A stretch of 64,000 nucleotides of DNA from NCBI GenBank assembly GCA_014529385.2, contig CM043943.1, forward strand, positions 152,863,592 through 152,927,591. The letters run 5' to 3'. Below, one piece after another: positions 12,101 to 23,472 of this stretch (the stretch's first letter is position 1; each line of letters begins with the position of its first letter). This stretch comes from Adiantum capillus-veneris (taxonomy: Eukaryota > Streptophyta > Polypodiopsida > Polypodiales > Pteridaceae). The notes beneath the pieces are model-generated. The model saw only the letters and a program-made list of their open reading frames with translations. It did not search any database and was not told the origin of the DNA. Made by a program: the position numbers and the translations under genes.

Positions 12101-13300
12101 GCATGGAAGAGGTCCCATGGTGGTAGACGCGCACCTCCTTTTCCTAAAGAGCTTGCAAAATATCCTGATTTGATTCAAGTAGAGTGGATCCATAATGCCA
12201 TGACCAATCCCAAAGCACAAGGAGAACAAATAAGCCCTTAAGAATGGGAGCATGCGCGAGGATGCTTGCGCAAGGTGAGTGTGTATATGTTATGTATGCA
12301 TGTATTCCAATCACTTAATGAAATGCGATGTGACCTCTTATGCATTGTGATTGTAGGGTCTCACTTTCAACTCCATTTGGTCCGAAGGCCGACATTTCTG
12401 CACCCGCAAGATAGATGAGCGTCGGACCACTAATGATTGTAGCGTGATGGAAAACTTTGACACAACAACAGATGAGGTCAGATATTGTGGTACAATAGAG
12501 AGAATAATCAAAGTGGATTCCAGATCTTTTCACAAATTCCTCTTTGAGTGCCGATGGTTTGCGGGTGAGGTTAAAACCCGGGGAGGTCACCTGATAAAAA
12601 TGTAACCTATCACATGAGTTCAACAGAAGGGCATTATTTTTTCAACTTTGAAAAAAACTTACAGATTTTAAAAGAAAAGGGTACATTATATTCCTAACAA
12701 AATTCACAGATAAGGGGTTTTACAAACATGTCTTGAACGCACGTGATATGGTAGTTTTACACATAGTGAACCCCCCGAGGGTCAAAGGAGATGAAAATGG
12801 GCTCATTATGGTGGATTCCACGCAATTCCTTCGGGGAAAAACTGACAACTTGGTGTATCCTAATAGTTGCGAGCAGGTAATTTAGGCTATGTGCAATTAA
12901 CTTAAATTAAAAATTTTAATATATGTATATCAGCTTATGCTTTGTGTGTGACGTAGAGGTCTTTTATGTGCCATGTATATATCAGAGAAGACTTTGGCAT
13001 GTCATTCCAGTCACGTCGCGGGGTAGATCTATCTTTGCAGAGACGTACAGTGAGCCAGTAATTGATCCCATCATACCATCACCACAAGATGCAGAGGAAG
13101 ATGTAGTTGAAGTTGAAGAAGGTCATCCAAGCCTTGCAACTAGTCATCTTGAGGAGGAGGAAGAGGGAGAAAGCGATGTTGATTCTACAGGAGGTGATGG
13201 AGAGGAGGAAGAATCTCTAAACTTGTTTATTGATTTAAATACTATGGGTCTAAATATGGATCCTAGTGCTTGTAGAGATCTTATACAAGATGAGAATTAA
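9121..13300 (+). pseudogene. CACTA (En/Spm) transposase, element A, multi-exon
   Basis: A TnpD/tnp2-type transposase spread over several exons. The transposase-associated zinc-finger-like domain (CPCVRCKCVIARLRR) is encoded near 9190-9320. The region before tnp2 ends MFGWSNASVNALL at about 9720. After an intron (acceptor near 9797) comes Transposase_21/tnp2 (about 9797-10531: MRVPADSPAWKHIE, RIGLASDGVNPFG, STWPVVVVNYNIPRWE). Then ACPTCGPSL near 10640, MHVFKNVGQAIWDHIIGKK near 10930 and LYGLKSHDWHKILQ ending at the splice donor near 11254. A short exon lies at 11333-11413. The DUF4218-like part is about 11505-11755 and 11830-12270, the DUF4216-like part about 12357-12860, and the acidic C-terminus 12955-13300. 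Stops and frame breaks, such as those near 9880-10050 and at 10494, make it a pseudogene. It is the most complete but most diverged copy in the window. Confidence 0.88.
12600..12770. other. Extra stretch inside the element A DUF4216 exon
   Basis: Relative to the homologous exon of copy C, about 165 bases of A/T-rich non-coding sequence separate the E-C-R-W-F part from the E-N-G-L-I-M-V-D part. It may be a small insertion or an added intron; no element ends were recognised. Confidence 0.35.
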
Positions 13301-13717
13301 TAAAACTCTCCATTCTTTCACTTGGTGTAGTATATGATTAATTCGCAAATGTTTCGTTATGTGCTTATGAATAGTATTTGTAATGGTTTTGTTGTGAGTT
13401 CAATGATTTATGTATAGAATTTTTAGAGTGAAAGAGAGATTAAGTGAAGTGAGCATTCTGGAGAGTGTAGGAGTTGTAGTGTGTAAATACATTTTGAGTT
13501 GTATTGGATTTAAATGGTAACCCGTGGGAGAGGGAGGGGGAAGGGGGTCTATGGCCTTAGCGGTAATGGGCACCATGATAATCACGGAAATACCTGCGAT
13601 AATAGAGGCGGTAAAATGCCGCATGAATAACAAAAGGGTTTCTCTCTCCTCATTTTGAATTCCTCTCTCTTGTTTTGCGGTAATGGTCCGTGGTAAACAC
13701 TACAATCTCTCATAGTG
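13301..13717 (+). repeat. 3' subterminal repeats and terminus of CACTA element A
   Basis: Several GCGGTAAT/GCGGTAAA and related words occur between 13550 and 13697. The stretch ends in TCTCATAGTG at 13717, whose complement begins CACTATGAGA, a proper CACTA-type end. The same arrangement (GCGGTAAACAC, then about 13 bases, then CATAGTG) ends copy C at 58939, which supports the boundary. Confidence 0.6.
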
Positions 13718-13932
13718 TAGAAAAAACGCAATCGGACTTAAAAAATGCACACAAACTTCAAGAACCTTAATATATAGTCATTGACCAATAAATACGAGAT
13801 TATTACCCTGTGTTCCTAATCTCCGTGCACCTCTAGACTGAGGTGTGCGGGGATCGGGCTTGGCTAGAGAATGTGAGATTGTCATGTATTATCATATACT
13901 TAGTAGTGTGTAGTTATAACAACTAGAGTATT
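13718..13932. other. Short spacer between element A and the second CACTA remnant
   Basis: No gene or clear repeat is seen apart from a small inverted repeat (GTGCACCTCTAGACTGAGGTG, about 13827-13847). Confidence 0.4.
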
Positions 13933-15413
13933 TTAATTATTTTTTGCATCATTGGTAGATAAAGTATGGACGATAGGATGGCGTGTCCTTGTGCACATTG
14001 CAAGCATCGGATCTTTCAAAAACAAAAATCTACCATCAACACATACGCAATCACGGTCTCGTTTTGATAGAACAACTACAAGACCCGTGTTATCGATCTC
14101 ATGGTCTAGAGATTGAAGGTCAAACTCCACAAGTAGATATTTCTCCAACTTCATCCCAAAGAAGACGATTTTCAAACGAGCAACCATCGACTGAGTCCTC
14201 CCAACTAATGTGGCATTTCAAGAAGTAGAGATGGAGCAGATGTTGGACATGTTTTTTGACATGGATTCCAACATATAAGGCAACAACATTGAACGCAGTA
14301 CTGTGGACAAACCTCAGCCATCTCGTTCATATCGACGACATGATATCAACAATAAAGAGGGTGAGATGATGCAAAGTCTTGTACGCATGCCGCTCTACAC
14401 TGGTGCAAAAACCTTAGTTCTCCGTATCACATTGGCAATGCTTAATTTGCAGTCTTGGTCTGACGCTTCACTGCACAGAGCTTTGCCTGACTTTCCAACT
14501 GGGCGATGGTTAGATGCAACAATCTCAGAGGCAAAGAGAAATGGAGTGCTAATTATTGAAGAGGAAGAGAAGATGTCAAGGGGTTGCGATTGGCATGTAT
14601 ATTTCACAACTTCCTTTTGAGCTCCACATGATTACATTGCTTTAATAAATTTTAGTCCGTTTCAATTTTGTGGCTGCAATATCACAAATATGGAGCTTTG
14701 TGGTCACATGGGAAACACTTTAAAGTGCAACGGATCGACGAACAAAGGGTCACATTTGATAGTGGTGTTAGGACAAGTTTCGTCCAAGAAAGTAGGAGCA
14801 GTGCTAGGGATGAGAATACAGAGACTAGCCAGCTTGAATACTTTGGCTACATCAAAGACATCTTGAAGATTAGCTTTAGAAGTTTTGATATGTTTATCTT
14901 TGATGTCAAGTCGTTCAAAGTTATTACCAGCGGTTCTAATGCAATTGTGCAAAAAGACAAGAGTGGATTGATTCAAGTGAACTCTAGGCAGGTGTGGATA
15001 GATGCGCGGGATACATTCGTACTTCCGTAGCATTGTGAAAAAATGTGTTCATACATGATCCACTATGGATAGAAAATGATGAGAATGATATATCTAAACC
15101 CTGTTGGCTTTATGTCGTTCAAGTTGCTCCACGTAGCAAGCAAGTGTATGAAGTACTGGACATTGAGAACAAAGAGGTGATTCATGAACAAAGCGCAGGA
15201 CCGACGGAAACTTTAAGTTTAGAGTTTGAGGTAGATGTCAGCAGTGAGCAATTGTTTGAATCTAGAGATGAGATGTCAAATATTGAAGCTGATGTGGAGA
15301 GCGACGAAGACGTAGAGTTCGATGACAAAGATGTAGAAGTACAAATTGAGATAGACATCTTTGGTGCATCAGATCTCGTAGAGGATGAGAGATTAACTAA
15401 TGATTTTTGCTAA
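13933..15413 (+). pseudogene. Deletion derivative of a second, diverged CACTA transposase
   Basis: The N-terminal transposase-associated domain is visible at about 13977-14120 (ACPCAHCKHRIFQKQ, then, after a frame change, QHIRNHGLVLIEQL). The pre-tnp2 segment is at about 14370-14470 (MPLYTGAKTLVLRITLAML, WSDASLH). The whole tnp2 core is missing. A DUF4216-like segment follows from 14668 (YFGYIKDILKISFRSFDMF), broken by a stop at 15028-15030 and continuing in another frame (WLYVVQVAPRSKQVYEVLD), then an acidic tail ending at 15413. Domain order therefore matches a CACTA transposase with an internal deletion between about 14600 and 14670. It differs too much from copies A-D to be the same subfamily. 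Confidence 0.7.
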
Positions 15414-15565
15414 GAACTCTTTTGTAAAACTCTTGTTATTAGTCTACAATACACTTTAGATTCATTCATTTGTGTAGCAGCTTTGTGGATTTGTTATTTG
15501 TATTGATTTAACATTTATTCTATAAATTAACGTATTTTGTGGGTGTTGTTTGTGTATGATTAACC

Positions 15566-16470
15566 ATGGCCGATGACGATGAGCCATACTCTCCTAGCTT
15601 TAGTTTCCCTGCTGTCACTCCGGTCGACATGTCACCCGAGCAGATGGGCTCGTTTTTGTCTCAGTTCTTCACACCAAAACAGATCGTGATGGCACAGCAC
15701 CTTTGGGCAACAGGTCCCTCAAGACCTACTACGGCTGACCCTATGCCCGGTACTAGTGTGCTCCCTACATCAAGCGACCCACCTCAGTCTAGTGTGTCTC
15801 CTACGCTGAGGACTTGTGTGCTCCCTACACCGACGGGTGGCTCATCCTCGAGACAAGGTAGGCGTCGTTCTGGAGGTGGTGGTTTGCTGTGGTAGCGATT
15901 CTACCGATGCGTCCACACCACCGAGAGAGCATCCACCACTCTCTTCAGTAGATACTTCACCGATTGGCACACTACGTACATCTTGGGGATCACACGAGCA
16001 TGATCCTAGCAAGGTGTACAAGATCAGGGATGGGGTTGTTGTGGCAAATAGGGTCGGAAAGGCCATGCAATAGAGGATTCGACAGCTCTGTACGATTTAG
16101 TTTGGTCACTCTGTGATGGAGGTTTGTGATAGCCTCGATTTTGAAAGAAAGAATTACATGGTCAAGGCCATTCACAGAGAGTACAGGCGAGCAGAGGGGT
16201 ACGATCCAGTCTTGAACCCATGGATTTTGAGCGTGGCAAAGTTCACAATGTCACATCGTCGGTGAGAGGCGAGAGACATGTACAATGATGGCAGTCCCAA
16301 GCTGGCATGGTTGGACGCAAAGGAGTGGACGGGGATTGCATGAGAGACACAAGACAATCCTCAAAGATTTCAGCAGGAGCAGAGAGATGCAGCCATAGCA
16401 CGTTTGGAGTCTGCTGGAGCGTCACATCTTGGAGTGGAGGCTACGATACACTTTGACATGAGTTTGTAAG
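15566..16470 (+). pseudogene. CACTA-associated second ORF (TnpA-like position), broken
   Basis: It starts MADDDEPYSPSF at 15566, has a Pro/Ser/Thr-rich N-terminus with repeated V-L-P-T-x-S words, and continues after a frame change near 15880 as a charged region (DPSKVYKIRDGVVVANRVGK, then EYRRAEGYDPVLNPWIL, then LAWLDAKEW and RFQQEQRDAAIARLESAG). A GTAAGT donor follows at about 16469 and an acceptor near 16550. Stops interrupt it near 16072, 16264 and 16342. The position downstream of a CACTA transposase and the composition suggest the second (DNA-binding) protein of the element. I do not recognise a defined domain, so the function is inferred from context only. Confidence 0.45.
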
Positions 16471-16576
16471 TATTATACGTATGCTTTAAATTATGGAAAA
16501 TATATATTTTATTTGAAGATTTATCTAATGATTAAACTATAATTTTGCAGGAAGTTGTCGTGAATCATCTTCTGAC

Positions 16577-16730
16577 ACGTCGAGAGGAGAAGTATGGGTA
16601 CCAGCATGGACTTGTGGCCCTTCTGACCTAGTTGTAGAAGGAGGGAGAGGACGTCGAGAGGAGAAGTATGGGTACAAGCATGGACTTGTGGCCCTTCTGA
16701 CCTAGTTGTAGAAGGAGGGAGAGGACGTCG
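16577..16730. repeat. Tandem duplication, 74 bp unit, two copies
   Basis: Two almost identical 74 bp units (starting CGTCGAGAGGAGAAGTATGG at 16578 and 16652) lie in the last exon of the CACTA-associated ORF relic. Confidence 0.9.
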
Positions 16731-17024
16731 ACTAGGAGGCATTACCATGAGGATCTTCTCACTTGCAGGTTTGGTCGTCGGTACAAAGTACCGTATAAGC
16801 GTCGGTACAGACTTGTAGACGCGTCAGAATATGCTACAATATTGTCGATGGTTATTTCATCGCGTATTTTGACACTCATTTCATGGGGTATTCCGACACT
16901 TAGTACAACAGTACTTATATCGACGTTACAATACTGGCGTCTCTTTCGAGGCCTGTTTCGATGATTTTTAGTTTGAAGGGTAACTTTTTTTTGTCAGTAT
17001 TTGCACCAATTTCTGCGCGGTGTG

Positions 17025-17032
17025 TTGTAGTG
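17025..17032. repeat. Candidate CACTA terminus TTGTAGTG
   Basis: TTGTAGTG is the complement of CACTACAA and would close the second CACTA remnant. No matching extended inverted repeat or 3 bp target duplication was found, so this is tentative. Confidence 0.3.
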
Positions 17033-18230
17033 TTTGTTAATGCAATTATAAATATGAGGATCAATCATACACCCTCTACGATTTGCAGACAATAAAATAC
17101 ATCTATTTTCACGTGCTACAAAGAATAATCAACTTCTACATTGAAATGATGATAATTACTTGCACAACACAAAGAAAGAAATAATATCTATGATAGGTCA
17201 TCTCATACACTAACAATCTTTCATAATACAGAATGCACTTCCTATGCAAACCAATGCATAAAACAAGACAATGAAATCTTCAATACAATTATACAATTGA
17301 GGACTATTTATATTCAATCAAGGATTATAGCCCCTGATGCATCCAACTCAATATATAAAAGCTATTTCACCCAATTAAGGATTATAGATCTCATATTGTG
17401 TAGTGACAATGTATATGGGTCAAGTCTTGGGCAGTCCTTTGGTACCACATTACAAGCTCGTTTTCATGTTTGAAGTTTAAAATCTATGACCTTGTTATAG
17501 GTCAATGGATAGTTTTTGAAAGTAGAATCTAAAACTATATCCTCCAACAAATTGATAAAAAAATTTACCATTTTCCACCTTTGATAAAAAGAACCACCAA
17601 AAAGTGCAAAAGGTGGTACCACCAATACATGCTTTCACCCATATCAGTTCAAACCTATGATGGTGTAAAATTCAAGCCTTTAAGGATCTTTATATACCTA
17701 ATACACTAGTACAGGGCATCCAACCCTTGACTATCAACTCATTATTTAAATATGTTCATTTTCTAAAACCAACATCGGCCCTTTTAAGGACCAGTGGCTT
17801 CGTTGCCATGAGCACAACTCTCCAAACATTCAATTGTTATAGCATCGTACCTTTGTTTTTGGTAAATGATTTAAATATTTTTAGAAGTGGTTACCGTATT
17901 AAGAATCACGCTCGGCATAGAAAAAGGATCTGTGACTCTGTAACCTTAGGTCAATTTACAAGGAGAAAATTGTAGCCGGCGCTTGGATACACTTCCCAAG
18001 GATCTGCCTAGTCAAAATGCCAAAGCTAGAAGAGGTTTTACTATATACAATTTATCCCACCAGCTTTTTCATTTTCTCGGCGGACTCGTCAAGAAAATAT
18101 AAAAAACCCGACGTGCTTACTGGCTCTATTGCTTTTTATAGGTCGCCGTCAAAATCATGTGATCACGTCTTTTTCATGTGTAATTACTTGCGTTATTAAC
18201 ATTTTCACACGATCTGATTATATCAGTCAA
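17033..18230. other. AT-rich sequence without recognisable genes
   Basis: I see no domain, terminal repeat or RNA gene. Short ORFs here have no recognisable content. Confidence 0.5.
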
Positions 18231-18480
18231 ATCCCTGACCACATGTCAACATGTGATACTATAGGCAACTCGAGAAAGGGCTAAAATCCCCTCTGAAGAT
18301 GCCTATAGCACTACTTGTTGACAAATGGTGCTATAGGTAGCTCCACAAAGCGCTTAAATTAGCCTCTTTGAATTCTATTATAGCACCACACGTCAACACG
18401 TGGTGTTATAAGCAGCTCCATAAAGCACTTACATTAACCCTTATGAAGCTTCCTATGGCACCACATGCGAACATGTTGGT
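18231..18480. repeat. Imperfect tandem repeat of about 80-95 bp with palindromic core
   Basis: Three to four degenerate units each contain an ACACGTGGTGCTATAGGCAGCTCCA-like core (split for length: GTCAACACGTGGTG, then CTATAGGCAGCTCC) followed by AAAGCGCTTA-like words. The ACACGTGGTG portion is near-palindromic and carries a CACGTG E-box in one unit. Confidence 0.65.
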
Positions 18481-18941
18481 GTAGCCAGAGATATTCTACG
18501 CATGGATACGCAAGAAGCAACTGCAAATGCGTGCACATGTGCTTGTTGCAAGAGGGTTCAACCGGTGCTATCAAGGTTATATACCAAAGGTCGCATTTGG
18601 TAGGTCAAAAAAAGCATGCCATTGTGCTAGTGGAGGAAAATAGGTGGGTGGTACAATGCTTGGACATGTGCTTGATGCAAGAGGATACAACCGGTGCTAT
18701 CAAGGTGTATATACCAAAGGTCGCATTTAGTAGGTCAAAGAAAGAAAATAGGTGGGTCATGGTACAATGCTTGGACATGTGCTTGATGCAGGAGGATACA
18801 ACGAGGGCTATCAAGGTGTGTATGCCAAAGGGCACATTTAGTAGGTCAAAGAAAGAATCCCGTTGTGCTAGTCAAAGAAGCTTAGAAGTTCTTGAAGTGC
18901 ACAACTTTTTGGTGTTTCTCGTAGCTCTCAATGTCCTCTAG
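18465..18941 (+). repeat. Tandem ~115-120 bp repeat that stays open as an ORF
   Basis: A 158-residue frame contains three copies of a 38-40 residue unit (C-L-D-M-C-L-M-Q-E-D-T-T, then AIKVYIPKVAFSRSKKE, then NRW). The DNA repeat itself explains the shared frame. I do not recognise the unit as a known domain. It may be a real repeat protein fragment or only a satellite with a unit length divisible by three. Confidence 0.5.
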
Positions 18942-21395
18942 AGCTCGGTCTTATAGCTTTGCATTTGGATATATTGGGGCAAGGCTATGCCATAGAGAAG
19001 GGGTCTATTGCAGATGGGCGGTATGTGGTGTACAATGATATCATGGTAATAGAGGCTCAAGCTTATGGACAATTGTAATCGTCCTGGATGAAGTCTCGTA
19101 CTTGAGACCCTCTATGTACGGCAGATTATGTCCAAATGCAGCGCGTCCATGTGATGCCTTTCAAGGGAGCTACTACATGCAGAAGCGGAGTTATGCGGAG
19201 AACTTTTTGGCCCGAAGGCGGTTGGCCTAAGAGAAAACGAAGGACTAATTAGCCGGCGTAGCAAGTGAGGGCATTCCACGGGCATGGGAAAGAGGACTAA
19301 GCAAGATTTTTTTTTAGAAAAGCAGGAGTTAGCAGTAAAAATCGAGAACTAATAAATGAAAAAAGATGGCATGAACTGTAGGTTCAAAGGCGTGCATGGA
19401 GGGGCTTGCATGACGAGGGGGCCTCCGAGAATTGGAACGTGGAGCAGGGCGGAGAGTTGCTCACTGAAAAAGGTACAATAAACTACGGTGGACAACGACC
19501 ACGACAATGACTACAGGGGGGGGCGTTGCTTGCAAGAGGGTGACATGCACGTAATAGGGGGCGGAGAGGAGCGCCGACTCGGCGCGGAGTCGATAAATAA
19601 CAAGCTGGGTTCTTGTCTTTTTGTCCACGTGGCAGTTTAAAGAGAAATTGCGGCGAATGCAGATAGGCCTAAACTTTCGCCTGCGCCTTCTCAATGGCCA
19701 TCCTCGTGGTTGCGGCTCGGAGCTTAGGGGAGGGGGGCATTTTTTGCCACGTGGACTAAAAGACAACGCGGGGCGCTTGTTATTTATCCCAAATCCGCCG
19801 GGAAGAAGGAACACTGCAGGGTGATGGTAATGTGAGATTGCATGGGGGGTGGTTATGCAGGGTGGGTAATGTTGACAAGAGAGGGCGGCTATTGCAGAGG
19901 GGGAGGCCAGGCCCGGACTGTAGGTGGTGTTTGCAGGTCATCAGCCGCATAGAAGGGAAGGCCATGGGCAGGGCAAGGGAAGTTGGAGGATGTCGGGTTG
20001 CAAGCTACAATTGAATGTTACCAAGGCAAGAAGGTGAGACCGTGCCCTGCAGATTGGGACCGCGAGCAGGGCCTGTAAAGATCTATAGCGTAGCGTTTGG
20101 GGCTGCTTCACAAGACCGAGTAGAGGGCGATACATTTGGATTGGAGTCTGAAAAGCCGTGCAGGATATCGGTTGCTGGAAAGTAAGCCGAGAACTGGGAG
20201 GAACCCCATGGGCGCGCATCTGGGGGTTGGTTGCAGGCATGGAAGCCAGTGTGCTGGAGTGTATTGGAGGCCACAAACAAACTTGGCGATTTCAAGAGGG
20301 ATACCGTAGGGGAGGTGTGGGGAGCGCAGGAAAGTATCGCTTATACAGGGGCAACTGGGAGACGACCAAGCTAAGCGAGAGAGAGAAACCTGAGTGCAGG
20401 AGAGTGTTATAGCTTGTAAGGCCCCCAAAACCAAGGAGAGGAGGGCGACTATAGTGGGAGCTGAGTGATGCAGGAGGAAGGAAGCCATGAGAAGAGAGAA
20501 GATGGGAGTTCTGCATGGTGAGACTGGCCGAGGAAAGAGAAAGAAGGGGTTGCTACCTACAGAAGACAAAAGCTGCAAGTAAGGCCTTCAAGAGGAATGC
20601 AAGCATGTTATATGTTAGCAAGGAGAGAAGATGAGGACCGTGAGCTACGAGGGTGGAGGAGTTGAGTGCTGCAAGCCAGTCGAAGTGGGGGCTTGCCATG
20701 AACAAGGAAAGAGAATAGACCGCCAAGCAATGCCGCAAGGAGGACGTTTTCTCTTTAGTAAAATCCATCATTGCAGGCTCTCTAAATGAGGCTAATCGCA
20801 TTGGCATCGTCATAATTTCTATATTTTCAGTGTTCGAGTGAATACTCTCCATCTCTTTCTTACTCTCATATCTATGACATATGTGTGTGTCGTGTCTTGT
20901 GCAAGCGAGGTGTGTGCAAAGGGTATAAGTTTTATGGTATTCGGGTATATGCACCCTTTTGGGGTGCGTTGAGTGAGTGAGTGCTACCTATATGGTTGTG
21001 GTATATGCCTTGAAGATGAAAGCTTGTGGACAAACTTACGTCGGCCAATGATCTTGAGGTGTCTGAGAGCATCGGCATTGTGTGTCTATGGGTGAGAGTG
21101 CTCTCAAGGGTTTAAAAGTCAAAATTATGATTACATGTTGCATTGTTGGCTGTGTGTAGTCTGGGTTGGTAGAGTACGAGCACGGACAACAATTGGTTTC
21201 CGGATTAGGTTCTAGTTATGTGTGATCATCAGGGGATAGGGGTGATGTGAAAACCTTGTGCTATAGAGAGGCATTCAATTGTGTGCTGGGTGTGTTTCTA
21301 TTTCCCCGTTTCCATCTTGTGGTGTCCCTATGGAGGAGCACACTTATTGCTCGAAGTGATAGCTTGGTTCAGTAACATGGTGCTAGATTGCGGGT
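18942..21395. other. GC-rich unidentified stretch, possibly an LTR/leader
   Basis: Overlapping ORFs on both strands (19460-20955) have no recognisable domains and look compositional. The stretch is rich in TTGCAG/TGCAGG words and leads into a gypsy gag scrap at 21400, so it could be the LTR and leader of that retroelement. Neither LTR ends nor a convincing primer site were identified. Confidence 0.3.
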
Positions 21396-21399
21396 TAGT

Positions 21400-21598
21400 G
21401 TTCTCGAGTGAGCACGATGTTGAAAACTGGATGTTAGATGTGGAGCTCTAGATGTTGTCGATGCGGATGGTGACCGACGAAACCAAGTTTAGGGATGCAC
21501 TACTGATGATGCGAGGGAAAGCGAAAGCTTGGTTTGAGGGGTTGGATGTTCCCAATAGGCAATCATGGAAGGTGGTTCGAGCTCGGTTATCCAAGACT
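21400..21598 (+). pseudogene. Ty3/gypsy gag fragment
   Basis: Translation gives FSSEHDVENWMLDVE, a stop, then TDETKFRDALLMMRGKAKAW and FEGLDVPNRQSWKVVRARLS, the typical gag pattern W-x(n)-K-x(n)-A-x2-WF-x2-L-x(n)-W-x3-R. The fragment stops abruptly at 21598, where CACTATAAGAGG begins, suggesting that a CACTA-type element inserted there. The downstream half of gag was not found. Confidence 0.55.
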
Positions 21599-21815
21599 CA
21601 CTATAAGAGGAGTTGTCTATAATCACTAACATTGCCGTACAAAAACAACTTGAAAAAAAGAGAGAGATAAATTTACGGGGGCGGCAATAACCACGGCTAT
21701 GAACGCGGTAGTGGTATCTTAGCAATAAGCGCGGTAATAGTCACGGCAATATACCCGCTGCTATTACCACGACCTTTGTCGCTGCTATTACCGTGCTTAT
21801 TGCCGCTACACGCCG
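21599..21815 (-). repeat. Terminus and subterminal repeats of a CACTA-like element
   Basis: CACTATAAGAGG starts exactly where the gag fragment breaks off. It is followed by a dense set of CGGTAATA/CGGCAATA and reverse TATTACCG words in both orientations (about 21675-21810), like the subterminal repeats beside the other CACTA copies. Given the minus-strand gene downstream, this is probably the 3' end. The opposite terminus was not located. Confidence 0.45.
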
Positions 21816-21827
21816 ATTCAAAAATAA

Positions 21828-21882
21828 AGGTGCTCATTTGGGCCACCCAAATTTGTGTGGCCCAAATGAGTACCTTTCTTTT
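21828..21882. repeat. Short perfect-stem hairpin
   Basis: AGGTGCTCATTTGGGCCAC, a short loop, then GTGGCCCAAATGAGTACCT pair almost completely: about 18 of 19 base pairs plus a flanking AAAGGT/ACCTTT extension. It may be a small foldback element or a transcript hairpin just downstream of the minus-strand gene. Confidence 0.7.
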
Positions 21883-22084
21883 TGACCTGCATAAAACAAT
21901 AAAACATCAATTGTTTTTGGAAGAGTATAAAAAATACCAAAGAACTAAAATTGAATTTACTTTACCTTGACAATTAAAAATGTAGAAGATCAACTATTTA
22001 AAAAAGTTATAATAAAAAGTAAATAGTTGTATATACATTGTGCCACATTGGGACTTTACGAAAGTTTTGACAAAATATTTTTCT

Positions 22085-23191
22085 AATCCTCCTCTATCTC
22101 GTCGTCGTTCAGAAGCACGTATGTTGGATCGCTTTGACTCTACATAAACCCAAACCAAGTTAAACAATTATCCACAGCTCAAAACAATTGATACAAAATT
22201 ACTTGTTTAAACTTACCGCTTGTAGTGGTCCAACCGTCACGTCGAATTGCTCGCGAGAGATGTGGTTGTTTTCGAATAACCATCGCCAATTGCAAGTATC
22301 AAATTCTGTATGTCGCTCCCAATACTTGACCATCTCTTTGGTTGGTTGAGAGAGAGTGACATTTTGCTAAGTTAGCAATACCAATACCAAATCATCAACT
22401 ACAATCTTTATAGTCACCGATCGGCGTTAAAATTCAAACAATCTTACATATTTATCCTTCCAAGCTCCCTTGCCTCCTGAGCCATAGTGCGTGAGAGTTT
22501 GTCATGCACGGGCCTCGCGTTGTTGTCTGTATGATGAGCCTATCGCAGCTTGATTGGTCTTCTCTTGAATTGCCTACTCGCACTCCGCGTCTGCCATGTT
22601 GCCGGCGTAGTAACTCCTGTCTAGATCTCTGGCTTGGTTGGCTACTACGCGCCGCACACTAGACTGCTTATTTTTCAAAAATGTCTTTATGTAGCCCTCC
22701 AACCATTGTTGTGAAAACCTGTGATCGAGGGCATTTAGAAATCTAGTTAACAGAGCATCCTCAATGTACCGTGCATGATCGGGCAATTGGTCTCTAAACT
22801 TTATAAAACAATTCTTATACGTTGAATGTACAAGAATTTGTAGATGGCGTCGAAATGCTCTGCCCTATGTTGTGCCGAAATCCACCACCCTGCCATATTT
22901 AACCATGTAGTAGCGCCCATGAGTGTCTAGAAAGGGTGTGTCACTATCCTCGTCCTCTGCGTCACGGACGGCACGCTCTGAAAGTGGGGACTCCGTTCCC
23001 CCGCCACTACCAAAACATGCAAAACCACAAGAACCGTCGCCGCTTCGTCTCTCACGATGCTCGTTGCCCTGAGATGAGCGTCGACGCGCACTGCCAAAGG
23101 AAGTTCAATGACGATGTTCTGGCGAAGCCGGAGTGGAATGGAGTGGCGTAGGACCCTGTGATGCCATGGGAGTAGGACCCTGCGATGCAAG
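22085..23191 (-). pseudogene. Unrecognised minus-strand gene, 3' part (split by copia)
   Basis: Reading from the right, the copia insertion is followed by Ser/Gln/Gly/Pro/Thr repeats (SQGPTPMASQGPTP), then degraded coding sequence including KTFLKNKQSSVRRVVANQAR and DLDRSYYAGNMADAECE (about 22574-22690). A segment encoding YWERHTEFDTCNWRWLFENN and REQFDVTVGPLQA (about 22220-22340) ends at a GTAAGT donor, with an acceptor near 22140. The 5' part lies right of the copia element at 28744-29250. Several stops are present. I do not recognise the product; its position next to CACTA-like subterminal repeats suggests a transposon accessory protein, but that is inference. Confidence 0.4.
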
Positions 23192-23383
23192 TGAAGGAGT
23201 ACGAGCGGAAGTGCGACGCGAGAGAGAGTGCGAGAAGAAGAGCACGACGATATGGTGAACTCGCTCTACTATAATGTGTAGAGCATAGTGAGTTCTTATT
23301 AGGTTTTTACAAAAGAATATGTGTACATACCTGGCAGCCCGCCCACTTACTTGGGCGACCACATTGGGCTTTATACCCCAACA
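23192..23383 (-). repeat. Copia 3' LTR
   Basis: Plus-strand ends are TGAAGGAGTA and TACCCCAACA; in element orientation it begins TGTTGGGGTATAAAGC and ends CTCCTTCA, the TG...CA form. The TATAAAG near its start may be the promoter TATA box, which would put most of the LTR downstream of the start site. Confidence 0.93.
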
Positions 23384-23397
23384 ACCTCCCACTTAAA
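23384..23397 (-). other. Copia polypurine tract
   Basis: On the minus strand AAGTGGGAGGTTGT lies directly against the 3' LTR, the expected plus-strand primer position. Confidence 0.75.
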
Positions 23398-23472
23398 GTC
23401 CAATGTGGTACTTTAAGTGTGAGAGAAGCTACTATACAAGCTAATATACAAAAGAAGTAGAGAAGTGATGTA

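Noticed and set aside
13698-17032. CACTACAA (13698) and TTGTAGTG (17025-17032) as the two ends of one CACTA element
   Set aside because: Only 8 bp match, the next bases differ, flanking triplets are AAA and TTT, and the left site overlaps the better supported end of element A.
23105-23392. 95 aa minus-strand ORF as a gene
   Set aside because: Its first two thirds are the copia 3' LTR read through into the S-Q-G-P-T repeat of the interrupted gene.
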